25,435 nt of DNA. It comes from Allomyces macrogynus ATCC 38327 (Eukaryota > Blastocladiomycota > Blastocladiomycetes > Blastocladiales > Blastocladiaceae). The first letter of the stretch is position 1, and every line of letters begins with the position of its first letter. A program made the position numbers and the translations under genes. Where the stretch lies: contig GG745335.1 in the NCBI GenBank assembly GCA_000151295.1, positions 708,360 through 733,794 on the forward strand, in the 5' to 3' direction. The notes under the pieces are model-generated. The model saw only the letters and a list, made by a program, of their open reading frames with translations, made no database searches and was not told the origin of the DNA. Below, one piece after another: positions 1-11,136 of the stretch.

Positions 1-19
1 GCACGCGCCGGCTCACGCG

Positions 20-1540
20 TTATGCGTCAATCCGGCCGGGCTGCTCCTCACCCTGCTCCGCCGCCCCAGCGCGCCCGCCCGCGGCGCCGTGCCCAATAAT
101 AGCCTGCATGCAGGCCCACTCGACAATCCTGCGTTCGAGCCACTTCAAAGTCACCGGCTTCCAGATAATCATCGCACCCGGTCGCGAGCGCCGCACGACG
201 ATTCGCCTCCGCGGCACCCGCCGACAGGGCCACAATCACGGCGCGCGGCGACCGTGTCGCACCCCCTGCAGACTCGACCGCACGCGTTTGCCGCGTCGCT
301 TCAAGCCCGTCCATCCCAACGGCCAGCTGAAAGTCCATCAAGACCAATGGCAGCGCCCAGGCCGCGTATTGCGCGACAGCGTCGGCGCCCGTCGAGGCCG
401 CACAGTGCGCGACGCCGCGCTGTCGTAAGAACGTGGTCAGGATCCGCTGGTTAATGGCGTTGTCCACAACGTCCAATACGCGCACGCAGGGCAGGAAGCA
501 CGCGGGGCAGGACGCGCGCGGCCAAAGGGAAAGATGCGGTCGCAGCCGCACGTCGGGGCGCCGTCGCGACCATCGCCGTCGAAGTTGTCGACGGGTTCCG
601 CTTGGTCGGTGCCGGTGCTGGAGGAGTTGGCGCCGACCCGGCGCCCTTTGGTACCGGCGGTGGCGGGATCATGCGCCTGTGAATCGCGTGCGCCGGCGCC
701 TGGGGTACGTCCATGCTTCCGCCGAGCGACGACGTCGACACGACAGAGTCCATGATGCTGCGGCGGTGCAAGAACCCAGAGTCGTGGCCATGCGACGGAC
801 GACATGTCGCTTTGCGGGAACTTCTGCCGTTCTCTACGCGTGGCGAGAGCCTTGATGCGGAGCGGCCGAGCGCGTCGGGAGACATGGCGGGTCGGTGTCG
901 GCATATCAGCGACGCGCTCGGCGGCGTAGTTGTGCACGGCGTCATGGCAGCCGCAGAAATGTTCGTGCGGCTTGTCCATACACTGTCGCCATCGGCGTGG
1001 ACCCCCACGCACCAGGGCGGCGTTGCCAACCCGCCCATCCACGCGCGCCCGCTGGCCCCGCACGCGACGTCCCCCACCTCGGCATGCAGCTGCGCGTAAA
1101 GATCGTGCAAGTACGCGAGGAGTGCCGGAATACACGTGGGCGCGGCGGCGAGTTGCACGATCATCGTCTCGACCACATCCAAACCCAGCACAGCATGCGC
1201 GACCGCCGCCATGGGCGCGTCGTCGGGCATTTGAACGAGCAGGCCGATCCGACGGCGCGGTGCGGCGCCATTGAGAATGCCGTGGAGCCGGTGCAGCGCC
1301 TCGATCACGGCCGGGCACGAAAGGCCGAACGCGACGATCAGTGGTGGGAGCGCGTCGGCGCGGGTCGCGAGTAGGGTGTCGTCCTGGTCGTCGCCGCCGC
1401 AGAGGACCTGGAACGGGATCGCGCCCCACGCGGGACTCCACCAGGGGAGGACCACGGGTCCGTGTTTAGTATCGCCGAGGCGGTGACGCAGTACACGTTT
1501 GAAGAACAGATGCGAGACGCGTTTCGGTGCGGTGTGCGAA
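20..1540 (-). CDS. SSK1: SSK1/Mcs4-type response regulator, reading frame broken and 5' end unresolved
   Basis: The C-terminal part (about 510 down to 20) is a receiver domain. It shows VDNAINQRIL, the phospho-acceptor Asp in VLMDFQL, MDGLEATR, IVALSAG (the Thr/Ser position) and GCDDYL, then KPVTLKWLERRIVEW and ACMQAI. This C-terminal helix is characteristic of Ssk1, the response regulator that in yeast takes phosphate from Ypd1 and, when unphosphorylated, activates the Ssk2/Ssk22 MAPKKKs of the HOG pathway. Upstream (1540-475) one long frame carries a globular-looking block (LFFKRVLRHRLGDTKHGPVV, then IPFQVLCGG) followed by a Ser/Pro-rich linker. Three frames are needed. The linker frame must shift to the receiver frame between about 551 and 470, and a second shift falls at about 160-163 between GCDDYL and KPVT. 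The acidic pair of the domain is VDN instead of the usual E/D-D-N, and one glycine is inserted after QLAV. The open frame starts after a stop near 1540, with no ATG before 1230. The stop is at 20-22. Family call is firm; gene integrity is doubtful. Confidence 0.75.
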
Positions 1541-1837
1541 CCTACGCGGACGTGGCGTCAAGTTTGAGGAAAATGGTCAAATATTCGGAGCAAACGGCTA
1601 TGACACAAACGAAACGCAAGAGCAAACGACACGCAAGAGCAATCAACACGGGTGGGGCGGTAATGGTGGTGGCAGATGGTTGACGAAATGGAGCTGCAGA
1701 GCAAAGGTGTCGATCCAGACAATGCAAAAACAATAATCGCACGTCGACACGACGGCTGGGTGGTCTTCGGCAAACAACAATGAGCGCCGCACAATAAAGA
1801 TCGCTCAAAAATCGATCTCGGGGTTCGTTCAGTCACA
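1541..1837. other. Gap between the MscS-type gene 3' end and the SSK1-like block
   Basis: This stretch is less GC-rich than its neighbours and I see no convincing coding frame. The minus strand has no ATG anywhere between 1456 and about 1832, so it cannot supply a start for the SSK1-like gene as the sequence stands. A plus-strand AATAAA occurs near 1793, but no plus-strand gene ends here. Confidence 0.5.
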
Positions 1838-4671
1838 TCATGACGACGACGACGACTCGTGCGGGGCCAGCGACGCCATCATCGCTGCCGCCGTCACGGT
1901 CTGCGGTGGCGAGCCCGGCGGCTGCACCGAGACCTTGGCCGTCGGCGCCGACACGACGACCGTCGCGCCCGTGGCTAGCACCTGCTCACCGACAACCGCA
2001 TCCGGCACCGGCTCCACCTCAGGCCCAGGCCCCTTGATCCCGAGCTTGATGACGGCCTCGCGCAGAGCCTCGATAAACCGCTGCCGGCGCGCAGCACGTG
2101 CGGCCTGGTCCTGCCAGTTGCCCTTGTGCGGGACCGGCACGGTGAGTTCGAGCGCGTGGTCGGCGAGCTCGATTCCCTTGACGGCAATCGCAAACTTGAC
2201 GGGCGGCAGGAAATCGCGCTTGTACTGCGCGATCCATTCGCGCAATTCGTCCTCGAGGTCGGCAATCAAGGACGTGGGGGTCGTGAGCGCGACTTGCAGC
2301 GTGACCGACTCGGCCATGGCGCCGGACATGCGCACGTTGTCGATCGGTTTCGCAAACAGCGTCTTGTTCGGGTAATGCACGATGCGGCCGTCGGACCGCT
2401 GCATGACAGTCGTCTGGATCGAGACCGACTTGACGAGGAACGACTCTTGGTCGATCACGACCCAGTCGCCCACCGTGTAGGCCTGGTAGAGCAGAATGAA
2501 GACGAGCCCTTCAAACACGTCCTTGAGCGAACTGCCAAAGATAAACGAAAACGGCAGCAGCAGCGACACGGCCGAAGTGAAGTCGAGCTTCAGGTTGAAG
2601 AGCGTGCCGACCACAAAGATGATGAGCAGCAGGGCCATGATCGAAAACAGATTGTCGAGCGACCCGACCGCCGCGGCCGCGTCCTGCATCGAGTCCTCGA
2701 GATTCTGCTTCTCCTTCATGAGCTCTGTCAAGATGGCCTTCATTTCGGTCTTGGACACATCGCCGTTCCCGTCGCGGTCCCACAGCCGGAACGCGCGCCG
2801 CGCGTCGGCCTCCGAGTCAAAGAACGGCACAAAGTCAGCGAGGACCAGCTCACTCGAGCGTGGGGCCGCGAGCGCCGTGAACAAGTTCTTGGCGAGCAGG
2901 TTGGCCTCGGACGGCGTGAGGGGGATCGCCGTGGCCGAGTGCAAAGCCGTCGGATCGAGCAACGTGTTCCCAATATTCGCAGCCACGGCGCGAGCTTTCC
3001 GCGCAAACAGTTTGCGTGCGCGCGCGAGCCCCTTTTCCTTGAGCGTCTGTGCGCGGTGCATGCGGCGCGCGTCGTTGGGCGCGTGCACGCGCTGGTGGAG
3101 TGCCGCCGACAGTTTGCGCACGACCGCGTCGGCAAACTTCATGCGCTTGATCCGTGTCGCGAATGCCGACTGCTGGAACCGCACGACCATGATGGCCACG
3201 ACCAGCCGCTTGGCCGTCCAGACGGCCGACGTGGCGAGAATCCCGAGCAATGCGCGCGACACGTAGTCCCACCAGATCCACGTCTTCTTGTCGTCGGGCG
3301 TGACGCCAATGTGGTTGAGGTACTCGTCCTTCCACTGCCACTTCACGACCTCGCTCGAAATCAGCAGGTTCCAGAGCACGTTCGACAGGAACGCCCACGC
3401 CGCAATGGTCAGGTTGCGGTGCAGCGCGCGCACGTAGCCAATGTACCGCGCCAACTTGTCCTTGTAGTAGGAGCCGAGTGCGAGCAGCAGCGAGCTCTGC
3501 AGCAGCGTCGGGATGATGCCGAGCAAGTAGAGCGTCGCCCAGTGTAGCGTGTAGGAAATCATCAGGTAGCACGCCCACAGCAGCAGTGGCATCCCGCCGA
3601 GGTTGATGTTGGACGTCCATTCGTGCACGGGACGCGGGTCCGACAAGTACTTGGTCGTAGAGAACATCAGGTCTGGGAGACCGAGCGCGGCAAAGATGAT
3701 CGTGTCGCCAATCAGGGCGCTGATCTGTCGAGGACCAAAATCAGCGAATCAGTCGGCATCCAACGCGACGGCTGCAATACGGTCAACGGTGAAATGCGTA
3801 CCAGACACTGCAATGCAAACGGCAGCCACGAGTAGAGCGCGCCAGCGGCCCCACAGCACCGCCGGCGCTTGCGCTTCGTGTCAGCGAGCGTCTCCGTGTC
3901 ATCGTCCTGCTCGACTTTGCCGCCATCGAGCTCCCAATCAAATTCGTCGGCGGGCAACTCGGCCTCGACCACGGCATCCACGCGCTGCTGCGTGTTCAAA
4001 TGGTGTCCAGCACCGTCCTCGTCGTCCGACGACGCGTCGTGCGCCGGCGCCAGATTCGACCGCCGATGCGACTGCACACTGAGCCGCGTCCGGCGCCGGC
4101 GCAATTCCACTTCGTCGACCAATTCGCGCGACGCGGATGCGGCAGCAGCCGACGCGGGCGACCGCCGAATCGGTGAACCGGCTGACGCCGCGTCCTGCGC
4201 GTCAAACAGCCGGTACGCCGTGTGCGGGGGGACCGCCGTGCTCGTCCCGGCGCCCTTGCCACCAAAACTCGGCATCGGCGGCGGCATCGCGATCGTGCTC
4301 AGCGTCGTTTCCGACGGCGTCGGGCGTAGAGACGGGTCCATGGCCGCCGGGTGCGCCGACAGGTACTGCGGCGGCGGGACCGGGTCCCACCGCGTGGCCG
4401 TGGACGTGGTTGATGGGAGCGTCGGTGGGGCCGAGATGGGAGGAGCAGAAATGGCGCCGGGCCGCGCGAGCGTCGCGCGCAGCTGGCGGAAATCGGCGGT
4501 CGGGTCGGGCTCGTCGTGGTCGTCGTCGTAGCCCGGAAAGAGCGTGAGCGGGTGCGATTCGACGGGGCCCGTGGGCAGGACGGCGGCCGGCGTCGGCGTG
4601 GATTGGCCGGTGCGCGGGTCGACGGCAGCGCCGCGCGGGCCGTAGTTGGCGGCGGGGGGAGGCGACGGCAT
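1838..4671 (-). CDS. EF-hand mechanosensitive ion channel, MscS family (fungal Msy1/Msy2 type)
   Basis: Two exons, 4671-3802 and 3724-1838, give 918 residues. The 77-bp intron (3801-3725) has a GTACGC donor, a CTGAT branch-like motif and a GACAG acceptor. The start is the ATG at 4671 (MPSPPPAANYG). Residues 1 to about 270 are low-complexity, Pro/Ser/Ala-rich and probably cytosolic. Hydrophobic helices then flank a basic region. An EF-hand loop at about 606-617 (DRDGNGDVSKTE) has all the usual Ca2+ ligands. It is followed by the pore segment and the MscS signature (GSSLKDVFEGLVFILLYQAY, then TVGDW) at about 678-702, and by the beta domain (HYPNKTLFAKPIDN). In fission yeast such EF-hand MscS proteins sit in the ER/perinuclear membrane and shape Ca2+ responses to hypo-osmotic swelling. 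By family, this one should be a tension-gated, Ca2+-regulated channel of an internal membrane. The C-terminal tail is low-complexity and ends in a run of serines. Confidence 0.93.
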
Positions 4672-5184
4672 GATCGTGATCAAACCGAGAGGAGGATCAG
4701 CATCCGCGGCTGGGCGGAGAAGAGGTAGCGTGGGACTTGGGGTGATGCTGTCGAGAAGAGAGAGAGCACTTTCGGCACGATTTTCTCGACCTGCAGGTCG
4801 TGAGAGAGACGCGCGGGCTGGCTTGCCGCAAGTACGTGTCGGTCAAGCTCCCACCAGTGCTCCGCCAAGAAGCGCGCACAAGTTGGTGGTTCCTTGGGCG
4901 GCGGACGGGCACTTTGCGGTCGGGTGAGTCTTCTTGCTGGAACCTCGGTTGTGCGACGCAAGGAGAGATCGGAGAGAGACCGGCGGTCTTCTTCACCGGA
5001 GGCGGGCGATGCGATGCAACGGCTCCAGCCGTGACGCACGCTTGGGCAAACCTTGACTCGAGCAACGCTCGCAAACGGGGCAACCGACGAACAACAACCG
5101 ACCCGAAGGGGCCGACACCAACGATCCCCAGGCAACGCCGAAGTGGACACAGCGTCACAATTGTTATATGTACATGCAAACAAA
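4672..5184. other. Intergenic region upstream of the MscS-type gene
   Basis: This 513-bp stretch separates the 3' end of the tRNA methyltransferase gene from the start of the MscS-type gene, both on the minus strand. It should hold the MscS promoter and 5' UTR. Open frames exist on both strands but show no family motif and overlap each other, as expected in GC-rich noncoding DNA. No RNA gene was recognised. Confidence 0.5.
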
Positions 5185-6755
5185 TCACGCCTCGCCCCAA
5201 GCAATGCACTTAAGCTTGAGCAAAAACGCCGTGTGGCCCGTCGCGTAGTTGACGGGCCGGCAAATCCAGTCCACCGACGTCGGCAGCCCCGTCCTTGGCG
5301 CCGCGGGCGCAACGGTCGCGATCGCGTTTGGTACCACCTCACCGGAAGCAGACGAGTCCACTGAGGCCGAGCGCGTGGCATCGGCAGCATCCCCTTCCGA
5401 TTCCGAGAGCCCCCCTGCTTTCGGCTCCAAGACTGCGGCGCCCACATCCCCATCCGCGTCCGACGCACCGACATCTGCCGCTGCATCTTCAGCTGCCCCA
5501 CCCGCCTTCATTTCCGGCCACTTGATCTTGACGGGGCGCAAATCCCACTCGCGCTGCGTGACCTCGAGCGCCTTGTCAAACACGAGAGGCAGCCGGTGTA
5601 CGCGAATTTCGTCCAAGAGCTTGATGCCTTGCGTGATATTCGGCACGTACACGACGATCGCGCCGTCGGGCTTGACGACGCGGCTCACGGCCTCCAAGTA
5701 CGCCCACGGGTTGAGCAAGTCAAGCACCACGCCGTCAACGACGCGCGACGTCGAAGTGTACCGCGCTGCCAAGACCTCGCCGAGATCTCCCGTCACGAAA
5801 TCAACCGCGTCGCGATACCGGCCGCGTCGGAACCGCGAGACGAAGTTCTCGGCGTGGGTCGTGTGGGTCGCGCGCAAGTCAATCGACAGGATGCGGCCGC
5901 CGCTCCCGCCCGAGACGACGCGCGCGAGGTGCAGCGTCAGCGACCCAGTGCCCGTGCCAGCCTCGACAATGTGGTGGTCCGGGCTCAGATCAAGGAGTTG
6001 CATCTAGAAAAAGAGAGAGAAACAAGCCGAGATTAGACTTGGACGACAAAATGGTGCAATCGCAACTCAGGCAGCACGGACCACAGCGTGCGCGTCCTTG
6101 GGGTAAATGGGCGTCGCCGTGCGCGGTGCAAAGAGCACATCTATTTTAAAAAACGACTATGTCAGTCTCCCTGCATGGCTCCATGACGAGCAGAAATTGA
6201 GACAGAGACGCACAGTCCTCGAGCGTCGGGAAATGGAGCATGAACCCGTGCGACTTGTGCGTCAAGATTTGGGCGCGAGCACCCTTGCCAATGATGGCCC
6301 TGTGGGCGATGACGCCGGCATGGCTCTTGATCGCTCCTACCCTTCCCAGACTCTTGAATGAGTGCGCTAGTTGTGAAAACCGCGGCAGACCGCTAATGCA
6401 GCGCACCGTCTTCGGTGAGCGGGCCAACGAGCGTGCGCTTGCCCGACTTCATGTCGCGCAGCATGACCACGTCGCCCAGTTGAGCACGCTCAGGCGCAAG
6501 CAGTTTCGGGCCCATGGGGTCCGTCGAACACGTCGTTGAGTCTTCAATAGGAGCACGCAGCTCGGCTTCGGTTGTGGTAACAAAATGCCGAGCTGGGTGC
6601 ACAGCTTGTCCACCCAGTAGCGGTCGGTTCCTCGGGCTCTGGCCCAAAATCGCAGCAACTGCAGCGAAACGAATGGCACCGTGGCCGTGCACACCCGCCA
6701 CCGCCCCTGAGCGGCCCACGCTCACTACTCGCCAAGCTGATCTTGCCAACGACAT
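5185..6755 (-). CDS. TRMT61B: tRNA (adenine-N1)-methyltransferase, TrmI/TRMT61B type, probably mitochondrial
   Basis: Four exons (6755-6407, 6336-6214, 6140-6082, 6003-5185) sum to 1350 nt, or 449 residues. The joins rebuild the family's conserved blocks: LTEDG+AIKSHAGVIAHRAIIGKG, then PTLED+YVLFAPRTATPIYPKDA, then HAV+MQLLDLSPD followed by VEAGTGTGS. Introns are 70, 73 and 78 bp with GTGCGC, GTGCGT and GTCCGT donors. VEAGTGTGS (about 190-198) is the SAM-binding motif I, LDLLNPW (271-277) is the active-site strand, and NYATGHTAFLL is the C-terminal strand. The enzyme methylates N1 of adenosine, typically A58 of tRNA, and in mitochondria also rRNA. The bacterial-like motifs and an Arg-rich, acid-poor N terminus (MSLARSAWRVVSVGRSGAV) favour the mitochondrial TRMT61B branch over cytosolic Trm61. 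An acidic, low-complexity insert of about 80 residues lies near the C terminus, between WDLRPVKIKWP and the last strand. Confidence 0.92.
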
Positions 6756-7465
6756 TGTGCAGGAGCTCGAAAATAGTTGAGGGATTGGCGCGACTCGCTG
6801 TCGTGGTTTGAAGCGAACAGGTTGATCGTACAGCAAGAAACAGCAGTTGGAACATGTGGATGTGACCCCCTGGGAGACACGCCCAACAACCACCACTGCC
6901 AATTTTACGCGACCTGATCATACATTTGCCCACGGCACCGTCAAAGCAACTGCCGCTCACATCGTCCGTTACTGCCTGCATTCTGTGCGCTCGCTCGCGC
7001 CCGCCTGCCTGCTCCTGCCTCATACCGACGTTGGACTTGGGCCCCACGCCGGCTAGGCATTCTGGTCAAGGGCCGCGTCTTTCTGCCCGGTGTCCATCCA
7101 TCCCGCCCCTCAAGCGCAAGGGGCGTATCTCCAGCAGCAAATGCAACGCATTTGACGCGAATCGATATCCGACCCACTCTTTTGCTGCAACAACGCGCTC
7201 ACCACCTCGTCCAAGAACCGCCACCGGCTGCCCTTCCCTTTGACGGATACATCCCACTCAGCCGCTCGCCGGATCGACGTCCCCTTTCTCCTCGCACGCG
7301 TGTGGTCCAGGCCACCCGACCCCCCCCCCCCCCCTTCCTTCTCTCTTTGATCCGGCGGCACCTGCCTCTCGCAGCCGGTCGACGCTTCCTGTTGGCTGCG
7401 TCAAGTGATCATCTATTGACCCACGCCTGATTCCAAGGTCGAGCGTAAGACGATCGCACGGCACC
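6756..7465. other. Divergent intergenic/promoter region
   Basis: These 710 bp separate the methyltransferase gene (-) from the RGS gene (+), so both promoters should lie here. I see no convincing exon. The RGS-proximal half is pyrimidine-rich on the plus strand (CT-rich stretches around 7260-7440, including a C15 run), a composition often seen in fungal core promoters and 5' UTRs. Confidence 0.5.
7320..7334. repeat. C15 homopolymer
   Basis: An uninterrupted run of 15 cytosines about 130 bp upstream of the RGS start codon, followed by a CT-rich stretch. Its length may be uncertain because homopolymers are error-prone. A run of the same length occurs at 25083-25097. Confidence 0.95.
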
Positions 7466-10400
7466 ATGTCCACCTCGGACAGCCCCGACAAGGCTGTCAG
7501 ATTTGCCTCGCTTCGCCGCGACGCTGTGGGTGATGTGAGCCGGCACGGGTCCATGGCGGGACCCGCTGGCAGCAGCAGTGTGTCCAACGCGGCGCACCAG
7601 GCGTCGGCATCGTCTCTGTTGAGCGTCGAGGACGACGACGCGCACGAGTCGGCCGAGTCACTTGGTACGCACCGGCCCCTTCCGCCCCTTTCCTTGCCCC
7701 CATCGCGACAATGGTCTGACGCGTTTGCTTGCCCGACACTAGAAACCCGCTTCAAGAACCGCGCCGCCTACGTCTACCAGAAAAAGGCGACGCGCGCATC
7801 CAACCACATTGTCTCGTTCACGCGGCTCTTCATTCAAGTCGCCGCGGCGTCGACCATCTTCCCCGTCACGGTCGAATCGAGCCGCACCATCGAGTACTTG
7901 GCCGCGCTCATCGAGGCCGAGTATGCGTTTCGGTACACGGCAATTGCCACGCAGTTCAAGGACCCGCGGCCCGAGGGTGAGCGCGACAATGGCGGCGTCG
8001 AGCCCAGATCGTCCGGGTTGGTGGTTGGCCTTGTGTGCGACGTCAATGGCAACGCGTTGCAGTTCCACGATACGATCGCGGCGGTGCTCAACCTCGGCGA
8101 TACGGTCGTTGTCACGCACGCGCTCGACGGGTGGAACCCGCAGGCCGAGGGGTTGACGGTACCGCATTTCTTCGATGTTCTTATTCGGCGCTGGTTGCGC
8201 TCGATCTGACATGACCTGCAATGCTGATCCTAGAAAATCACGGCCACCGTCGAGTCCAAATTCGACCTCTACGAGAACCCGGCCACGGCCGATACCCCGC
8301 AGCTCGACGGCTCGGCCGACAACCGTTTCCTGGCCGTGCTGCGCAACGTGACGGGCCTCAACCTGTTCCGCGAGTACTGCGTCGCGCAGTGCAACCTCGA
8401 GTCGCTCCTGTTTTGGCTCGACGTGGAAATCTTTTCGGGCATGGCGCCTGAAGTGCGGTGGCTCATGGCCAAGTACATTTTCTACATGTACGTGGCCGAC
8501 CAGGCGCCGCTCAAGGTGAATTTGGCGCAGGAAGTGCGCGCCGAATTGGAACAAGTCGTGGAAGTCAAGCGCGACGTGCACTTGTTTGACGAGGCGCAGT
8601 TTCAAATCTACGGGTACCTGAAAAAGCAAGTCTACGCGTCGTTTGAACAGTCGGACCAGTTTCGCGAGTTTTTGCGGTTCCGGTCGTCGAGTACGTCTTT
8701 GTCCTCCCTCTCTCTCTCTCTGCAATTGGCGGAGGACGCGCCTCCTGACTTCTGATCACGCATCTCTCAGGCCCGCAAGCCTACTTCTCGTCCAAGATCC
8801 GCGGTGACTTTGGTGAGCACTTCAAGCCGGACCTCGAGCTCATGCTCGAAGTGTGCGGGTCGGCCGCGATCTCGACGCGCGGCGTGCCGTCGTTCATCAA
8901 GGACAAGTACCTGAACCGTGTCGTCAAGCGGTACTTCCCGTCGGCCGTCACGATCGAGGGTTACTGGGACAGTATTGGCAACCCGACCAACCAAGTGCGG
9001 CTGCGCAAAGTGCTCAAGGAAAAGAAGCTGTCCAAGTTCTTCGGCATCGACCGCAATTCGGACCGCGCGCAACTCGCACAGCACCTGCAGGGCCAGCCGG
9101 CCACGAGCAGCGGCGCGACCGTGTCGGTCCCCGGCAGCGCCTACGACCTCGAAGGGTCGCTCGACTCGGACGAGCCGCGGTCGGACTCGCCAAGCGACGC
9201 GGGCGATTCGTCGAGCGATGACGGCAACTTGTTTGCGCGTAAGCGCCGTGCCGATAAGCTGACCGAGTTTTTCGGGAAGAAGGTCGACTTGATGGAGTTG
9301 CAGCATACGACGACGGCGTTGTCGTTGCCCGCGCCGGACCCGGCGGCGCCTGCAGCAGCCGCGCAGCAGGCGCGTGTCGTGACGGTCAATGAACTGTCGT
9401 CAGAGGATAAGGCTATGCTCACGCGCCGGTCCAAGAAACTGCGGCACGTGCTCGGCGAGACACTGGATGAGAATACGGCCTACGAGAGGTACGCGTCATT
9501 TGTCTTTCCATTTGCGATGAACTTAGAGGCACCGGAGCTCACGTATTATGTTTCTTTTTAGCCTCCTCCGCGAAATCTTCAACCCCGGCAATAATGACCG
9601 CCGCCGGACGTCGAGCAACATCACGGCCGCCGCGCACCGTGCGCGCACGGCCCTCCTGGCCTCGATGCCCGAGGCCGATCCACTCGAGCAGGAGCTCGAC
9701 CTCGCCGACATGGCCTCATCGGCGTCATCGTCGTCCTCGTCGTCGCTCTCTGACGAGAACACAGCCGAGCCGAGCAAGCGCAAGCTCAAGACGATTCGGC
9801 GTCGCGGCAAGCTGCAGCAGGTGTTTGGGCAAGGTAACCTGCCCCCGGAACTCGTCAAGAGTATGCCCGCGGGCGGGTGCAGCTGCCCCGCCAGGCGCGC
9901 CTGGTGGGCGCCCACTGACCAAAGAAGACCGGCGCAAGAAGATTGCGCGCGCGACCAAGCTCGAAAAAGTGTTTGGCGAGTTGCCGCCGCCCGAGGCGCT
10001 CTCGGCGCTCCAGCGCAAGACCATTCAGCACCGTCGGTCGATTGCGTCGCTGAGTCTGGTCCTGTCGGACGGCGAGGCCGTTGCCGGCCTGCTCGACTAC
10101 CTCATGACGCAGGAAAAGCCCGCCGGCAGCGGTGGAGCGAGACCGGCTCTGGGTGCGGCCAGGTCGCACAGTGCCGATGCCTCGGCGACTGGCATGGCGC
10201 GGCTCGCGCCTACGTCGTCGGTCACGGCGCCGGACCGTCGCAGTCCGTCGATCACGGGCGGTCTTTTGCTGCCGCCGTCGGCCTTGGCGCCCATCTCGCC
10301 GACCGACTCGGCTTCGAGCCGCACGTCGCTGCTCACGGCCAAGTCGGACGACGACGATTCGCCAACCAAGGAGCGCAAGCTGCGCAAACGCAAGTTTAAG

Positions 10401-10904
10401 AAGTTGCACAAGTTCTTTGGCGATAATGTCGATCCGGCTCTGCTCATTGAGCAGAATATTTTGGCCAAGCTCGAAAAGGAAATCGAGGAAGATATCGGGA
10501 CCGACGAGTCGTCCATGTCGGTATTGCGCGCCGACTTGGCCGTGCTCCGCGAACAGGTCAAGGTGATCACCGACCAGATGCGCGTCGCGGCTTCACCCGA
10601 CGGCGGGAGCGCGCCCGAGACGCCTATTGACGACGCGTTGTCCTCAGCCGACGACTCGGCGCCGTCTACGACGACGCTGTTGCGGCGCAACGCGTCGACG
10701 GCGTCGCACGAGTCGGCGGCGCGCGCGCAGGCGAGCGTCAAGCCGCGGTCCGTGTCGTCGCGCGAACCGTCGGCTCAGGAGAGCGGGTTGCAGCTGCTCG
10801 GCGGGTTTGCGTTCGAGTCTCACCCGGCGATTTCGCTGTCGGAGGTGCAGGAGAATGGGGGCGCGTCGGGGGCCGGCACGGGCGCACGGTCTCCGCATGT
10901 GTGA
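7466..10904 (+). CDS. RGS-domain protein with ubiquitin-like N-terminal region and six KLxxFFG-type repeats
   Basis: Six exons (7466-7664, 7743-8158, 8234-8690, 8771-9488, 9562-9860, 9925-10904) sum to 3069 nt, or 1022 residues. Introns are 64-80 bp with GTACGC, GTACCG, GTACGT, GTACGC and GTATGC donors. The first intron is open in frame, so its removal is less certain. Residues about 85-205 resemble a ubiquitin-like fold (FPVTVESSRTIEYLAALIEA, later GNALQFHDTIAAVLNLGDTV). Residues about 235-355 are an RGS domain (GLNLFREYC, LESLLFWLDVEIF, FDEAQFQIYGYL), which speeds GTP hydrolysis on G-alpha subunits and so ends receptor signalling. The C-terminal two thirds is Ser/acid-rich disorder with six basic motifs: KLSKFFG (443-449), KLTEFFG (520-526), KLRHVLG (580-586), KLQQVFG (680-686), KLEKVFG (708-714) and KLHKFFG (856-862). 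The gene is tail-to-tail with a seven-helix gene. RGS assignment is firm; the role of the repeats is unknown. Confidence 0.92.
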
Positions 10905-11136
10905 ACAGATGACAAGGTTGAGTGGAGAGTGTTGGTGAGGGACTGGTCGCGGGTTTCAGAGCGGGTGGACTGGTGTTAGGGAGCGTTTGATGGCAACATG
11001 ATGACTTATCGTCGCGCTGACGTTCCTTGCAGACCACCACGGCTTCCAAACGTGAGTCGCACGCATGCCGACAGGGTATTCTTATTCATTCATTCACCAT
11101 CAGGGAAAAATATTGATTTGCGCGTTCAGCGTCGCA

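Noticed and set aside
2126..3547. Long plus-strand open frame (473 codons)
   Set aside because: It lies exactly antisense to the MscS-type gene and is full of His, Arg and Asp with no domain. It is a GC-rich shadow.
7665..7742. Retained in-frame segment in the RGS protein
   Set aside because: The 78 bp is open in frame, but it has GTACGC and CACTAG ends, a CT-rich body and a CTGAC branch-like site, so I treat it as an intron. RNA-seq could overturn this.
7739..8725. Long minus-strand open frame (328 codons)
   Set aside because: It is antisense to RGS exons 2 and 3, runs through introns, and has no motif.
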